In this document: positions 1-6,845 of the stretch, one piece after another
Position numbering within the stretch: the stretch's first letter is position 1
Layout: the number at the start of each line of letters is the position of its first letter
Origin: Cryobacterium mannosilyticum
Lineage (GTDB): Bacteria; Actinomycetota; Actinomycetes; Actinomycetales; Microbacteriaceae
Reading direction: 5' to 3'
Assembly: GCF_004402705.1 (NCBI RefSeq)
Contig: NZ_SOFM01000029.1
Span: 1 to 64,000, forward strand
Length of the DNA stretch: 64,000 nt
The notes under the pieces: model-generated
The model's input: only the letters and a program-made list of their open reading frames with translations
Told to the model about the DNA's origin: nothing
Database searches by the model: none
Translations under genes and position numbers: made by a program

Positions 1-45
1 CCGGACATCGGAATAATGTCCCTTATGCCGATATCGGCATAATGT
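1..45. mobile_element. Palindromic DNA resembling a mobile-element terminus
   Basis: Two adjacent inverted repeats are visible: GGACAT (3-8) pairs with ATGTCC (16-21) around a 7-bp spacer, and TTATGCCGATATCGGCATAA (23-42) is a perfect 20-bp palindrome. On the minus strand the two blocks also read as a degenerate direct repeat beginning ACATTATGCCGAT and ACATTATTCCGAT. Paired inverted arms with a 6-8 bp spacer are typical of tyrosine-recombinase core sites, and similar arrays are found at the ends of recombinase-triplet type elements; that identification is inference. The adjacent HNH gene loses its normal C-terminus exactly where this DNA begins (near nt 45), which supports an insertion junction. 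The body of the element would lie outside the window. Confidence 0.45.
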
Positions 46-1134
46 GCACAAATGGGCGAGGTTGTCGTGCGCGGTCTCGCCGAGCAACCCCCAATCATGC
101 GAGTGGTCAAGCTCCGCACCCCTTGCTGGCCGGTTGCAGCCGGGAAAGCGGCAGGTCTCATCGCGGAGGCGGAGGAAGCGGCGCATGGCCTTGGGCGTTT
201 TGTACCGGTCCCTCCCCACGGAGAGGATCACCCCGGTCTCGGGGTGGGTGAGCAACCGGGTGAAACTCGGCGCCTTCGACGCCAGATCCCGCGCCGTCGC
301 GGGATCGATCGGCCCATACCCCTCCAAATACCCGGGTTCCTCACTGTGCCCGAGGAGTGTCAGCACCGGCACCGTCACCTGCACGGTGGCCTTGACCCCG
401 GTGCCGACGCCGGTCGGGGTGACCCCGTGGATCAACAGGTCACTGAGCACATCCGTGCGCACCTGGGTGAGCGTGCGCGTCTCGTCCGGCCCTTGCAGGC
501 TGGCGGCGAGGTCGGTGGCCCGGTGGAAGATCGCCTGCACCAGCTCGGCCCCCGTCGTCAGAAACAGGGTCGCCATCCCGTCGTACTCGGGGGTCACCCC
601 GCTGGTGCGGTCCGTGATCGACCTCGCCCGCCGCGCCGTGATCGTCTCCGGGTGCAACCGTTCCCGCAGCAGCCGGGCCTTGTGCTTGAGCTTGGCCACG
701 GTCAGATGCTCGGCCGACGGCAGCAGGGCTTGTTCGAACGCGGCCAAACCCTCCTCAGGGATCGACCAGGACTGCTGGACTATCGCCTGCGCATGCCGGT
801 AACTGATCCGCCCCTCCGCCAACGCGGCCCGGGTGGCGGGGAGGTGCTCGGCCAACGCCTGGCTCTCGGCAAGGAGGGTCTCCGCCGTGCGTTCCGGTAT
901 CCGGAGCGTGGCGGCGAGTTCGCTGGAGAGTTCCCGCTGCGCGAGCTCCTCGCGACTCCACCGGGACTGCAGGCTGAGCGGAATCGACCCGGCCTGCGCG
1001 GCGCTGAACCGGCGGGCCCGGTCGACAGCCTCGGCCCGCACGGCGAAGCACCGGGCGATCGCCTGGTCGGCTGCCGCGACCGCGTCGAAGAGCAGTCCGA
1101 GCTGCTGTTGGGAGGTGCTCACCAGGGTGGCCAT
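1..1134 (-). CDS. DUF222/HNH endonuclease-type protein, 3' end disrupted or beyond window
   Basis: The frame is open from ATG at 1134 to the window edge (378 codons, no stop). An in-frame TAG lies three codons upstream, so this is the only reasonable ATG start. The long helical N-terminal part (MATLVSTSQQQLGLLFDAV) fits DUF222, and the C-terminal part carries the HNH start CRFPGCNRPARGAELDHSHDW near residues 323-343 followed by a DNLAHLC stretch (about 357-363). In this family the text after LAHLC normally continues with a His-rich HNH helix; here it turns into TLCRYRHKGHYSDVR, encoded by the palindromic DNA at 1-45. I infer that the last HNH metal-binding part has been lost to an insertion. 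These proteins are abundant in Microbacteriaceae; their biological role is not established. Confidence 0.8.
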   Translation of the reverse strand, partial: MATLVSTSQQQLGLLFDAVAAADQAIARCFAVRAEAVDRARRFSAAQAGSIPLSLQSRWSREELAQRELSSELAATLRIPERTAETLLAESQALAEHLPATRAALAEGRISYRHAQAIVQQSWSIPEEGLAAFEQALLPSAEHLTVAKLKHKARLLRERLHPETITARRARSITDRTSGVTPEYDGMATLFLTTGAELVQAIFHRATDLAASLQGPDETRTLTQVRTDVLSDLLIHGVTPTGVGTGVKATVQVTVPVLTLLGHSEEPGYLEGYGPIDPATARDLASKAPSFTRLLTHPETGVILSVGRDRYKTPKAMRRFLRLRDETCRFPGCNRPARGAELDHSHDWGLLGETAHDNLAHLCTLCRYRHKGHYSDVR

Positions 1135-1240
1135 ACGAGCACACTACGACCAGCCACCGACATTCCGAGGCGCCCAACCGGCCCTCGCACTTGGGCGTGG
1201 ATAAGCTGATCAAACCCACTTTGTGGACGACAAGCCGGCA

Positions 1241-1311
1241 GTGATTTCGACAGGCTCAATCACCGGGACGGAGGTCGAGCCGACGGCGATTTCGACAGGA
1301 TCAAACACCGG
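1241..1311. repeat. Two REP-like dispersed repeat copies
   Basis: Two imperfect copies of a short motif, 1241-1266 (core TTTCGACAGGCTCAATCACC) and 1285-1311 (core TTTCGACAGGATCAAACACC), sit in the 166-bp gap between the HNH and GNAT genes. The same motif occurs on the other strand at 35025-35050. The consensus looks like GGTTTCGACAGGCTCAACCACC, an intergenic motif I associate with GC-rich actinobacteria. The second copy runs into the 3' end of the GNAT gene. Confidence 0.6.
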
Positions 1312-1843
1312 CGGCAGGCATGATTCGATACCGCACGTGGGGGCGAAGTGGGGAGCCGAGGGCGACGCGCGGATGCTCGAACTCGTCGACGAAGGTCATC
1401 CTCAGTCGTTCCATCACGGCACGGGACGGGAGGTTCATCACGGCGGTGATGGACTGGACCTCGGAAAGCGCCAGCTCCCCGAAGGCGAACCCCAGCGCCG
1501 CGCGGGCAGCCTCGGTCGCGTAACCCTGGCCCCAGAAGCCCCGGGCCAGGCGCCAGCCAACCTCGACCCCGCCGGAACCCGGGATGCCGACGGGCATCGG
1601 CGCCAGTCCGGTGAAACCGAGGAACGTTCCCGAGGAGGCATCTTCGAGGGCCCACAGCCCGTAGCCGTGTTGATCGAAGAGGGCGTCGGCGCGGGCCGCC
1701 AGAGCGTCGCTTTCGGCCCGGGTCAGCGTCGCGGGGAAGTAACACATCACGGCCGGATCGGCCCCCATGGCGGCGAAGGGTTCCCGATCGGACTCACGCC
1801 ACCGGCGGAGCAGGAGCCGGTCGGTACGGAGTTCGGAAGGCAT
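1301..1843 (-). CDS. GNAT family N-acetyltransferase (RimJ/RimL-like)
   Basis: A 180-residue protein of the Acetyltransf_3 type. It opens with the family signature LRTDRLLLRRWRESDREPF, has a central VGWRLARGFWGQGYATEAA segment (about residues 95-115) that forms the acetyl-CoA pyrophosphate-binding loop, and ends with VMERLRMTFVDEF. Family members transfer acetyl groups to N-termini of proteins or to small amines; the substrate cannot be read from the sequence. It has no operon partner: the HNH gene lies upstream on the same strand with a repeat-filled gap, and a decayed fragment lies on the other side. The 3' end overlaps a REP-like copy. Confidence 0.85.
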   Translation of the reverse strand: MPSELRTDRLLLRRWRESDREPFAAMGADPAVMCYFPATLTRAESDALAARADALFDQHGYGLWALEDASSGTFLGFTGLAPMPVGIPGSGGVEVGWRLARGFWGQGYATEAARAALGFAFGELALSEVQSITAVMNLPSRAVMERLRMTFVDEFEHPRVALGSPLRPHVRYRIMPAAGV

Positions 1844-2075
1844 CCGCCCAGACTAGGGGCGATCGGGTGCGATCGGAGAGGGTCGCTCCGTGCTCCGTGC
1901 TCCGTGCCACCGAGCGCCGCGATTCGAACCGCATCCTCTACTCCCTCGTCGGGGACAGGCTCGCCCTGTCGGTCGGGGATTTCCTCTCCACCGTCTGCCC
2001 AGAGCAGATGCTGCTGCGCGGCCTGCGCCCGGGCGCAGAGACGTCGGTCCGGCCAGCCGCGGCCGAGGTCACGCC

Positions 2076-2229
2076 GTGGGGATCTCGCTGCCCACCCTGG
2101 CCGCGACCATCGAACGTCGCCGGCTGATCAACTACCGGGCCGACTCGGCTCGCGCAGTCGCCGCTCCCGGCGTACCTTCGGCTCCAGCTCGTCGACGGTA
2201 GCGCGGTTGCCGGGGTTTGCCTGCATTGA
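2076..2229 (+). pseudogene. Truncated, frameshifted DUF2071 fragment
   Basis: From GTG 2076 the reading is VGISLPTLAATIERRRLINY, then RADSARAVAA, which matches the start of DUF2071 (acetoacetate-decarboxylase-like fold) proteins. Near 2163 the homology jumps to another frame and continues LPAYLRLQLVDGSAVAGVCL before a stop at 2227. About 50 codons of a family of roughly 240 residues remain, so this is a relic with a frameshift and a lost 3' part. The rest of the 1844-2274 gap contains no gene I can support; a GTGCTCC-type 7-bp tandem lies at about 1886-1908. Confidence 0.55.
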
Positions 2230-2274
2230 CGACACAGTGGCGTGACCACACAGCGGAGTGACAACTCTGATCGC

Positions 2275-2991
2275 TCAGGCGGCCACCGGGTCGTCGCCGG
2301 GCACCGTCGCGATCCGGGCCACCGCGAACCGCCCGACCCCGTGCAGGGTGAGCTGCCTGCCGGCACCGAGGAACACGGCATCGTGACGGGCGAGCGTGCG
2401 GCTGGACCGGGCGCCCGGGGGAGTGCCCTCGGGAGCGGTGTCGAGGGCGGCGTCGATAACACCACTGAGAACGAGGATCACGAGTTGCTCGCCGGCGGCG
2501 GTCGCCAGCTCGGCGCGCCCGGCCACCTCCGCTGCGCACAGCGCTCCGGTCGTTTCGCCCCGGCGCACCATCAGGTTCAGGTCGAGGGTCGCTTCGGTGA
2601 CGCCGACCGCCGAAACGGCCCGTTCGCCGGGGAAGGCGCGCACCTCGTGCTGCCCGACCGGCACGAGCTCCCCTTCCTCGACGAGCCGCAGCCCGCCGGC
2701 GGACAGCGGCATCAGCCACCGGTCCACGCCCGGATAGGGAGAGAAGTCCCCGTCGCAGTCGACCGTCGCGATGCTGACCCGCCAGTCGAAACCGGTTTCC
2801 GCGCCCGGATTCCGGCTGTCGCCCCGGACGATCACCTCGGCTGTCGTGCCCCCGCCATTCCGCCACACTGTGCGCACCCGGTCGGCGGCCGGCAGCAGCA
2901 CCGGGCCGCCCTCAGGCATCCTGCCCACCTCAGGCATCCGGCGCACCTGAGGCATCGGGACCGCCCGAGGCATCCTGCCCACCTCAGGCAT
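2275..2991 (-). CDS. hutD: HutD family protein
   Basis: A 238-residue HutD-type cupin, last gene of the hut operon. The conserved core starts at about residue 31 (LLPAADRVRTVWRNGGGTT) and includes FDWRVSIATVDCDGDFSPYPGVDRWLMPL-type text typical of the family. HutD proteins are encoded with histidine-degradation enzymes; their role is not settled, though a governing effect on pathway flux has been proposed. The assigned ATG at 2991 overlaps the hutI stop by 8 nt. Residues 1-30 are five 6-residue units each beginning with Met-Pro, encoded by an 18-bp repeat, so any of five ATGs could serve as start and the mature family start is uncertain. Confidence 0.8.
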   Translation of the reverse strand: MPEVGRMPRAVPMPQVRRMPEVGRMPEGGPVLLPAADRVRTVWRNGGGTTAEVIVRGDSRNPGAETGFDWRVSIATVDCDGDFSPYPGVDRWLMPLSAGGLRLVEEGELVPVGQHEVRAFPGERAVSAVGVTEATLDLNLMVRRGETTGALCAAEVAGRAELATAAGEQLVILVLSGVIDAALDTAPEGTPPGARSSRTLARHDAVFLGAGRQLTLHGVGRFAVARIATVPGDDPVAA

Positions 2992-2992
2992 C
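2903..2992 (-). repeat. 18-bp minisatellite (5 units) at the hutD start
   Basis: Five 18-bp units (2903-2920, 2921-2938, 2939-2956, 2957-2974, 2975-2992). On the plus strand two are the identical CTGCCCACCTCAGGCATC; the other three differ at several bases. On the coding strand every unit supplies an ATG, giving MPEVGR, MPRAVP, MPQVRR, MPEVGR and MPEGGP. Unit length is a multiple of three, so copy-number change would alter N-terminal length without a frameshift. Confidence 0.9.
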
Positions 2993-4189
2993 GAGACCGC
3001 CGCCGCGCCGGCTCCGCACGCCCCGGCGCCAGACCGCGGCGGTGAGGGGCACCCCCGGCCGATAGGCCAGATGGGCGACGGATGGCGCGTCGAGCACCTG
3101 CAGGTCGGCCCACCCGCCCACCCGAAGCGACCCGACCGCGTCGGGTCCGTGCTCGCGGCCGACCGCCGCCGCGGCGCCGCGGGTCGCCGCCCAGACGGCC
3201 TCCTCGATGGTCAGCCCCATCTGCAGCACGGCCGTCGCCACGCAGAACGGCATCGACGTCGTGTACGAGGTGCCCGGATTGCAGTTCGTGGCCAGGGCGA
3301 TCCGCGCCCCCGCGTCGACCAGCCGCCGGGCCGGCGGGAACGGCTCCCGGGTCGACAGGTCGCAGGCCGGCAGCAGCGTCGCCACGGTCGCCGACCCCGC
3401 GAGGGCCTCGATGTCGCGCTCCTCCAGGTGATTGCAGTGGTCGACGCTGGCCGCGCCGAGTTCGACCGCGAGCCGCACCCCGCCGCTGAAGCCGAGCTGG
3501 TTTCCATGCACGCGCACGCCGAGCCCGGCCGCGCGGCCGGCGAGCAGCACCTCGCGGCTCTCCTCCACGTCGAACGCGCCGACCTCGCAGAACGCGTCGA
3601 TGTAGTCGGCGTGCGGGGCCACCGCGGCGAGCATCGGCCCGGTGACCAGGTCGAGGTAGTCGCGCCGGTCCATCCCCGCCGGCACGAGGTGGGCTCCGAG
3701 GAAGGTGACCACGTCGGCCACGGACGCCGCGGCGCGCGCCGACCGCACCTCGCTCGCCAGGTCGAGGCCGTAGCCGGTCTTGGTCTCGAGGAACGTGGTG
3801 CCCTGGGCCTCGGCCTCCCGCCGCAGCCGGGCGGCACCCGCGACGAGCTGCTCCTCGGTGGCCGCCCGGGTCGCGGCCACGGTGGTGTTGATGCCGCCGG
3901 CCGCGTAGCGCTGCCCGGCCATCCGGGCCTCGAACTCCGCGGCCCGGTCGCCGGCGAAGATGAGGTGGGTGTGCGTGTCGACCCAGCCGGGAAGCACGGC
4001 CCGACCGGCGACATCCGTGCGGATATCGGCGGCCGGCGCCGTGGCGGCCGGGCCGAGCCAGACGATCCGGCCGCGCTCGATCACCAGGGCGGCACCCCGC
4101 AGGCGTTCTCCGTCGTCGGCCTGGCTGGTCAGCTCGGCGATGCCGATGATCAGTTCAGTGGTCTGCGGGCTGGTCTGCTGGCCTGTCAT
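2984..4189 (-). CDS. hutI: Imidazolonepropionase
   Basis: A 401-residue amidohydrolase that opens the ring of 4-imidazolone-5-propionate to N-formimidoyl-L-glutamate, the third step of histidine breakdown in the cytoplasm. The metal-binding VDTHTHLIFAGDRAAEFEAR segment lies near residues 70-90, followed by AGGINTTVAATRAA; ETKTGYGLDL and VDHCNHLEERD (second metal site) follow, with the NPGTSYTTSMPFC loop near residue 320. Length matches the family. ATG 4189 overlaps the hutF stop as ATGA (4186-4189), indicating translational coupling. The product feeds HutF, encoded immediately upstream. Confidence 0.96.
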   Translation of the reverse strand: MTGQQTSPQTTELIIGIAELTSQADDGERLRGAALVIERGRIVWLGPAATAPAADIRTDVAGRAVLPGWVDTHTHLIFAGDRAAEFEARMAGQRYAAGGINTTVAATRAATEEQLVAGAARLRREAEAQGTTFLETKTGYGLDLASEVRSARAAASVADVVTFLGAHLVPAGMDRRDYLDLVTGPMLAAVAPHADYIDAFCEVGAFDVEESREVLLAGRAAGLGVRVHGNQLGFSGGVRLAVELGAASVDHCNHLEERDIEALAGSATVATLLPACDLSTREPFPPARRLVDAGARIALATNCNPGTSYTTSMPFCVATAVLQMGLTIEEAVWAATRGAAAAVGREHGPDAVGSLRVGGWADLQVLDAPSVAHLAYRPGVPLTAAVWRRGVRSRRGGGLDA

Positions 4190-5628
4190 GCGCGGTCTCC
4201 CGACGGGTCGTGGCGGGTAGGCGGGGTGTTGTCGAGCACGGTCAGGGCGTCGCGCAGCAACGTCTGGGGCAGCCGGTCGGTCGCGCCGCCGTTCGCGCAG
4301 ACCAGACGACCGGAATCGGCGACGATCACGCCGTGCACGATGACCCGGAGCACGTCGGATGCGGTGGCGGTGAGCGGCACCTGGGCGGGCACCGACCCGA
4401 CGGTGCGCACGCTGTCCATCGATACCTCGACGAGGTCGCAGAGGGCGCCGGGGCGGAGTCCGTTGTCGCCGAGACCGAGCGAGGCATAGCCGTTGGCCGA
4501 GGCGGCGCGCAGCAGCGCGGACGGATCGAAGCGTCCGCGTTCCCCGGAGGCCAGTCGTTCGCCGGCCTCGAGCCCGCGCATCTCGAGCAGGGGGTCGACG
4601 ACGGCGTTCTGGTCAGAGCCGAGGGCGATGCTCGCGCCGGCGTCGGCGAGCCGCCTGGCCGGGCCGATCCCGTCGCCGAGGTCGGCCTCCGTCGTCGGGC
4701 ACATGACGACGGTCGCGCCGGCGCTTCCGATCAGCGCGATGTCGGCGTTGGTGAGGTGGGTGGCGTGCACGACGCTCAGGCGCGTCGAGAGCGCTCCGAG
4801 GTCGGCGAGCACGCCGGTCGGCGTCAGGCCGTATTCGGCCAGGCAGTCCGCATTCTCCTGCGGCTGCTCGGAGAGGTGGATGTGCAGGGGCGCCGTGGAA
4901 GGCAGCCCCGCGAGCACCTCCCGCATGGCGGCCGTGGGCACGGCGCGCACGGAGTGAATCGCGGCGCCGAGACTGACCCGGCAACCCGGATCCGTGCCGA
5001 GGGCGTCCTGCAGGGAGCGCCAGCGTTCCAGCCAGCCCGCCGCCGAACCGTCATCGAAGGCTCGCTGTTCCGGAGCGAGCGGGCGCCCGATGCCGCCGGC
5101 CAGGTAGAGCGTGTCCAGCAGCACGAGACGGATGCCCACATCGCGGGCCGCTGCGGCCAGCGCGAGTTCCATCGCGTGTTCGCGCGGGTACCGCGAGCCG
5201 TCCGGGCGGTGGTGCACGTAGTGGAACTCGCCGACGGCCGTCCACCCGCTGACCAGCATCTCCGCGAACACGGCACGTGCGAGGGCGTAGTACCGGTCGG
5301 GGTTGAGCCGACCGGCCGCAAGGTACATCGCCTCGCGCCACTGCCAGAAGTCGCCGCCGGCGCCGTGGGTGCGGCCGCGCAATGCGCGATGGAAAGCGTG
5401 GGAGTGCGCGTTGGCCATTCCGGGTAGCACGGTGCCGAGGCGCACGTCCCGCGGCCTCGGTGCGCAGCCGGGCGTGAGGTCGGCGATGCGTCCGTCCTCG
5501 CCCACCTCGACGCGAACGCCGGCGGTGGACTCGCCGTCGATGAGCAGGGTCTCGCACCAGTAGGCGCGTTCGGCCACTGCGCTCGGTGGGGTTGTCGCCG
5601 TCGGGTCGGGCGTCGCCGCGGCGCTCAC
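4186..5628 (-). CDS. hutF: Formimidoylglutamate deiminase
   Basis: A 480-residue amidohydrolase-superfamily enzyme that converts N-formimidoylglutamate to N-formylglutamate plus ammonia. The metal site GMANAHSHAFHRALRGRTHG is near residues 70-90; LHIHLSEQPQENADC (about 246-260) and VHATHLTNADIALI follow, and LGSDQNAVVDPLLEMR carries the catalytic Asp. The presence of HutF rather than a HutG formiminohydrolase means the five-step pathway through formylglutamate is used. The start is GTG 5628, which overlaps the stop of the upstream M20 gene as GTGA (5625-5628). Confidence 0.95.
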   Translation of the reverse strand: MSAAATPDPTATTPPSAVAERAYWCETLLIDGESTAGVRVEVGEDGRIADLTPGCAPRPRDVRLGTVLPGMANAHSHAFHRALRGRTHGAGGDFWQWREAMYLAAGRLNPDRYYALARAVFAEMLVSGWTAVGEFHYVHHRPDGSRYPREHAMELALAAAARDVGIRLVLLDTLYLAGGIGRPLAPEQRAFDDGSAAGWLERWRSLQDALGTDPGCRVSLGAAIHSVRAVPTAAMREVLAGLPSTAPLHIHLSEQPQENADCLAEYGLTPTGVLADLGALSTRLSVVHATHLTNADIALIGSAGATVVMCPTTEADLGDGIGPARRLADAGASIALGSDQNAVVDPLLEMRGLEAGERLASGERGRFDPSALLRAASANGYASLGLGDNGLRPGALCDLVEVSMDSVRTVGSVPAQVPLTATASDVLRVIVHGVIVADSGRLVCANGGATDRLPQTLLRDALTVLDNTPPTRHDPSGDRA

Positions 5629-6845
5629 AGCAGGGTCCTCAGCAGCTTCTCCAAAGCCTCGACCCCGGCCACGCAGTCGTCGGCCGAGGCGAATTCCTCG
5701 GGAGAGTGCGAGATTCCGGTGGGATTGCGCACGAAGAGCATGGCGCTGGGCACGCTGGCCGCGAGCACCCCGGAGTCATGACCGGCTCCGGTCGCAAGCG
5801 ACGGCACGTCACCGAGAACGGCGCTGAACCGGTCCCGGAGTTCGGGGTCGAAGTGCACCGCATCGGCCCAGGATTCCTCCACGACCGAGACGGAGCATCC
5901 GTTCTCGGCCACGACGGCCTCGACCGCCGCGGTGATCTCTCCCAGCAGGGCGCGGGTCTCTTCGTCAGTCTCCGCCCTGGCGTCGAGCCAGGCCTGCACG
6001 CTCGACGGGATCACGTTCGTGCCGCCGGGCACGATGTTCATCCGGCCGACGGTGGCCCGGGTGCCCGGGCGGGCCGCGGCCGTGTCCTGCACGGCGAGCA
6101 CGGCGCGGGCTGCGGCCACCATCGGGTCGCGGCGGTCGGCCATCAGGGTGGCGCCGGCGTGGTTACCCTGGCCGGTCACGGTGAGGCGCCAGCGCCCGTG
6201 GGCGAGGATCGAGGAGGCCACAGCCACCGGCTCACCGAGGTCGATCAGGCCGCGGCCCTGCTCGACGTGCAGCTCGACGAAGAGTCCGATTCGCTCCAGC
6301 GACTGCCGGTCGGTGCCGAGGCTGGCGGGATCGAGTCCGGCGTGGGCCGCGGCGTCGGCGAGCGTGATGCCGTCGGGGTCGACGAGGGCCCTGGCCCGGT
6401 CCGCGTGCAGCGCACCGGTCATCAGCCTCGAGCCGAGGCAGGCGATGCCGAAGCGGGACCCCTCCTCCTCCGCGAAGACGAGGATGGCGCAGGCCCTCGA
6501 CGGCACGAAGCCGCTCGCCTGCAGTCGGGCGATGGCGTCGAGCGACGACACGACGCCGAGCGGGCCGTCGAAGGCGCCGCCGCCGGGCACGGAGTCGAGG
6601 TGGCTGCCGGTGACGACGGCATCCGCCCCGGGCTCGCCCCACCAAGCCCAGATGTTGCCGTTGCGGTCGGTCTCGACCGCGAGCCCGATGCGCTCAGCGC
6701 GTTCGATGAACCAGGCGCGCAGCTCGAGGTCGGCGGCCTGCCAGAGGTGGCGGGAGTATCCGCCGCGGTGCGCATCCCGGCCCGTGCCGGCGATCTCGTC
6801 GAGGCCGGCCAGCAGCCCGTGCGCGAGCAACGTCGGCCTGCTCAC
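5625..6845 (-). CDS. M20 family amidohydrolase (allantoate amidohydrolase-like) in hut operon
   Basis: A 406-residue zinc amidohydrolase of the AllC/hydantoinase-carbamoylase group. Metal-binding text is in place: TGSHLDSVPGGGAFDGPLGV (about residues 80-100), FAEEEGSRFG, LHVEQGRGL, GNHAGATLM in the lid domain, and NPTGISHSPEEFA near the C-terminus. Family members hydrolyse allantoate, N-carbamoyl or N-formyl amino acids. It lies between hutU and hutF, overlapping both by 4 nt (GTGA at 6842-6845 and 5625-5628), and no hutG is visible. I therefore infer that it is the N-formylglutamate amidohydrolase completing the pathway; homology alone would call it allantoate amidohydrolase. An open frame extends far upstream inside hutU but lacks homology; GTG 6845 is the sensible start. 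Confidence 0.85.
   Translation of the reverse strand: MSRPTLLAHGLLAGLDEIAGTGRDAHRGGYSRHLWQAADLELRAWFIERAERIGLAVETDRNGNIWAWWGEPGADAVVTGSHLDSVPGGGAFDGPLGVVSSLDAIARLQASGFVPSRACAILVFAEEEGSRFGIACLGSRLMTGALHADRARALVDPDGITLADAAAHAGLDPASLGTDRQSLERIGLFVELHVEQGRGLIDLGEPVAVASSILAHGRWRLTVTGQGNHAGATLMADRRDPMVAAARAVLAVQDTAAARPGTRATVGRMNIVPGGTNVIPSSVQAWLDARAETDEETRALLGEITAAVEAVVAENGCSVSVVEESWADAVHFDPELRDRFSAVLGDVPSLATGAGHDSGVLAASVPSAMLFVRNPTGISHSPEEFASADDCVAGVEALEKLLRTLL

Noticed and set aside
52..1209. Long open frame on the plus strand across the first kilobase
   Set aside because: It is antisense to the DUF222/HNH gene, whose minus-strand frame has clear homology; the plus-strand translation is Arg/Gly/Pro-rich with no domain.
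1910..1960. tRNA-like T-arm (GATTCGAACCGC)
   Set aside because: The flanks do not pair into acceptor, D or anticodon arms, so it is not a tRNA.
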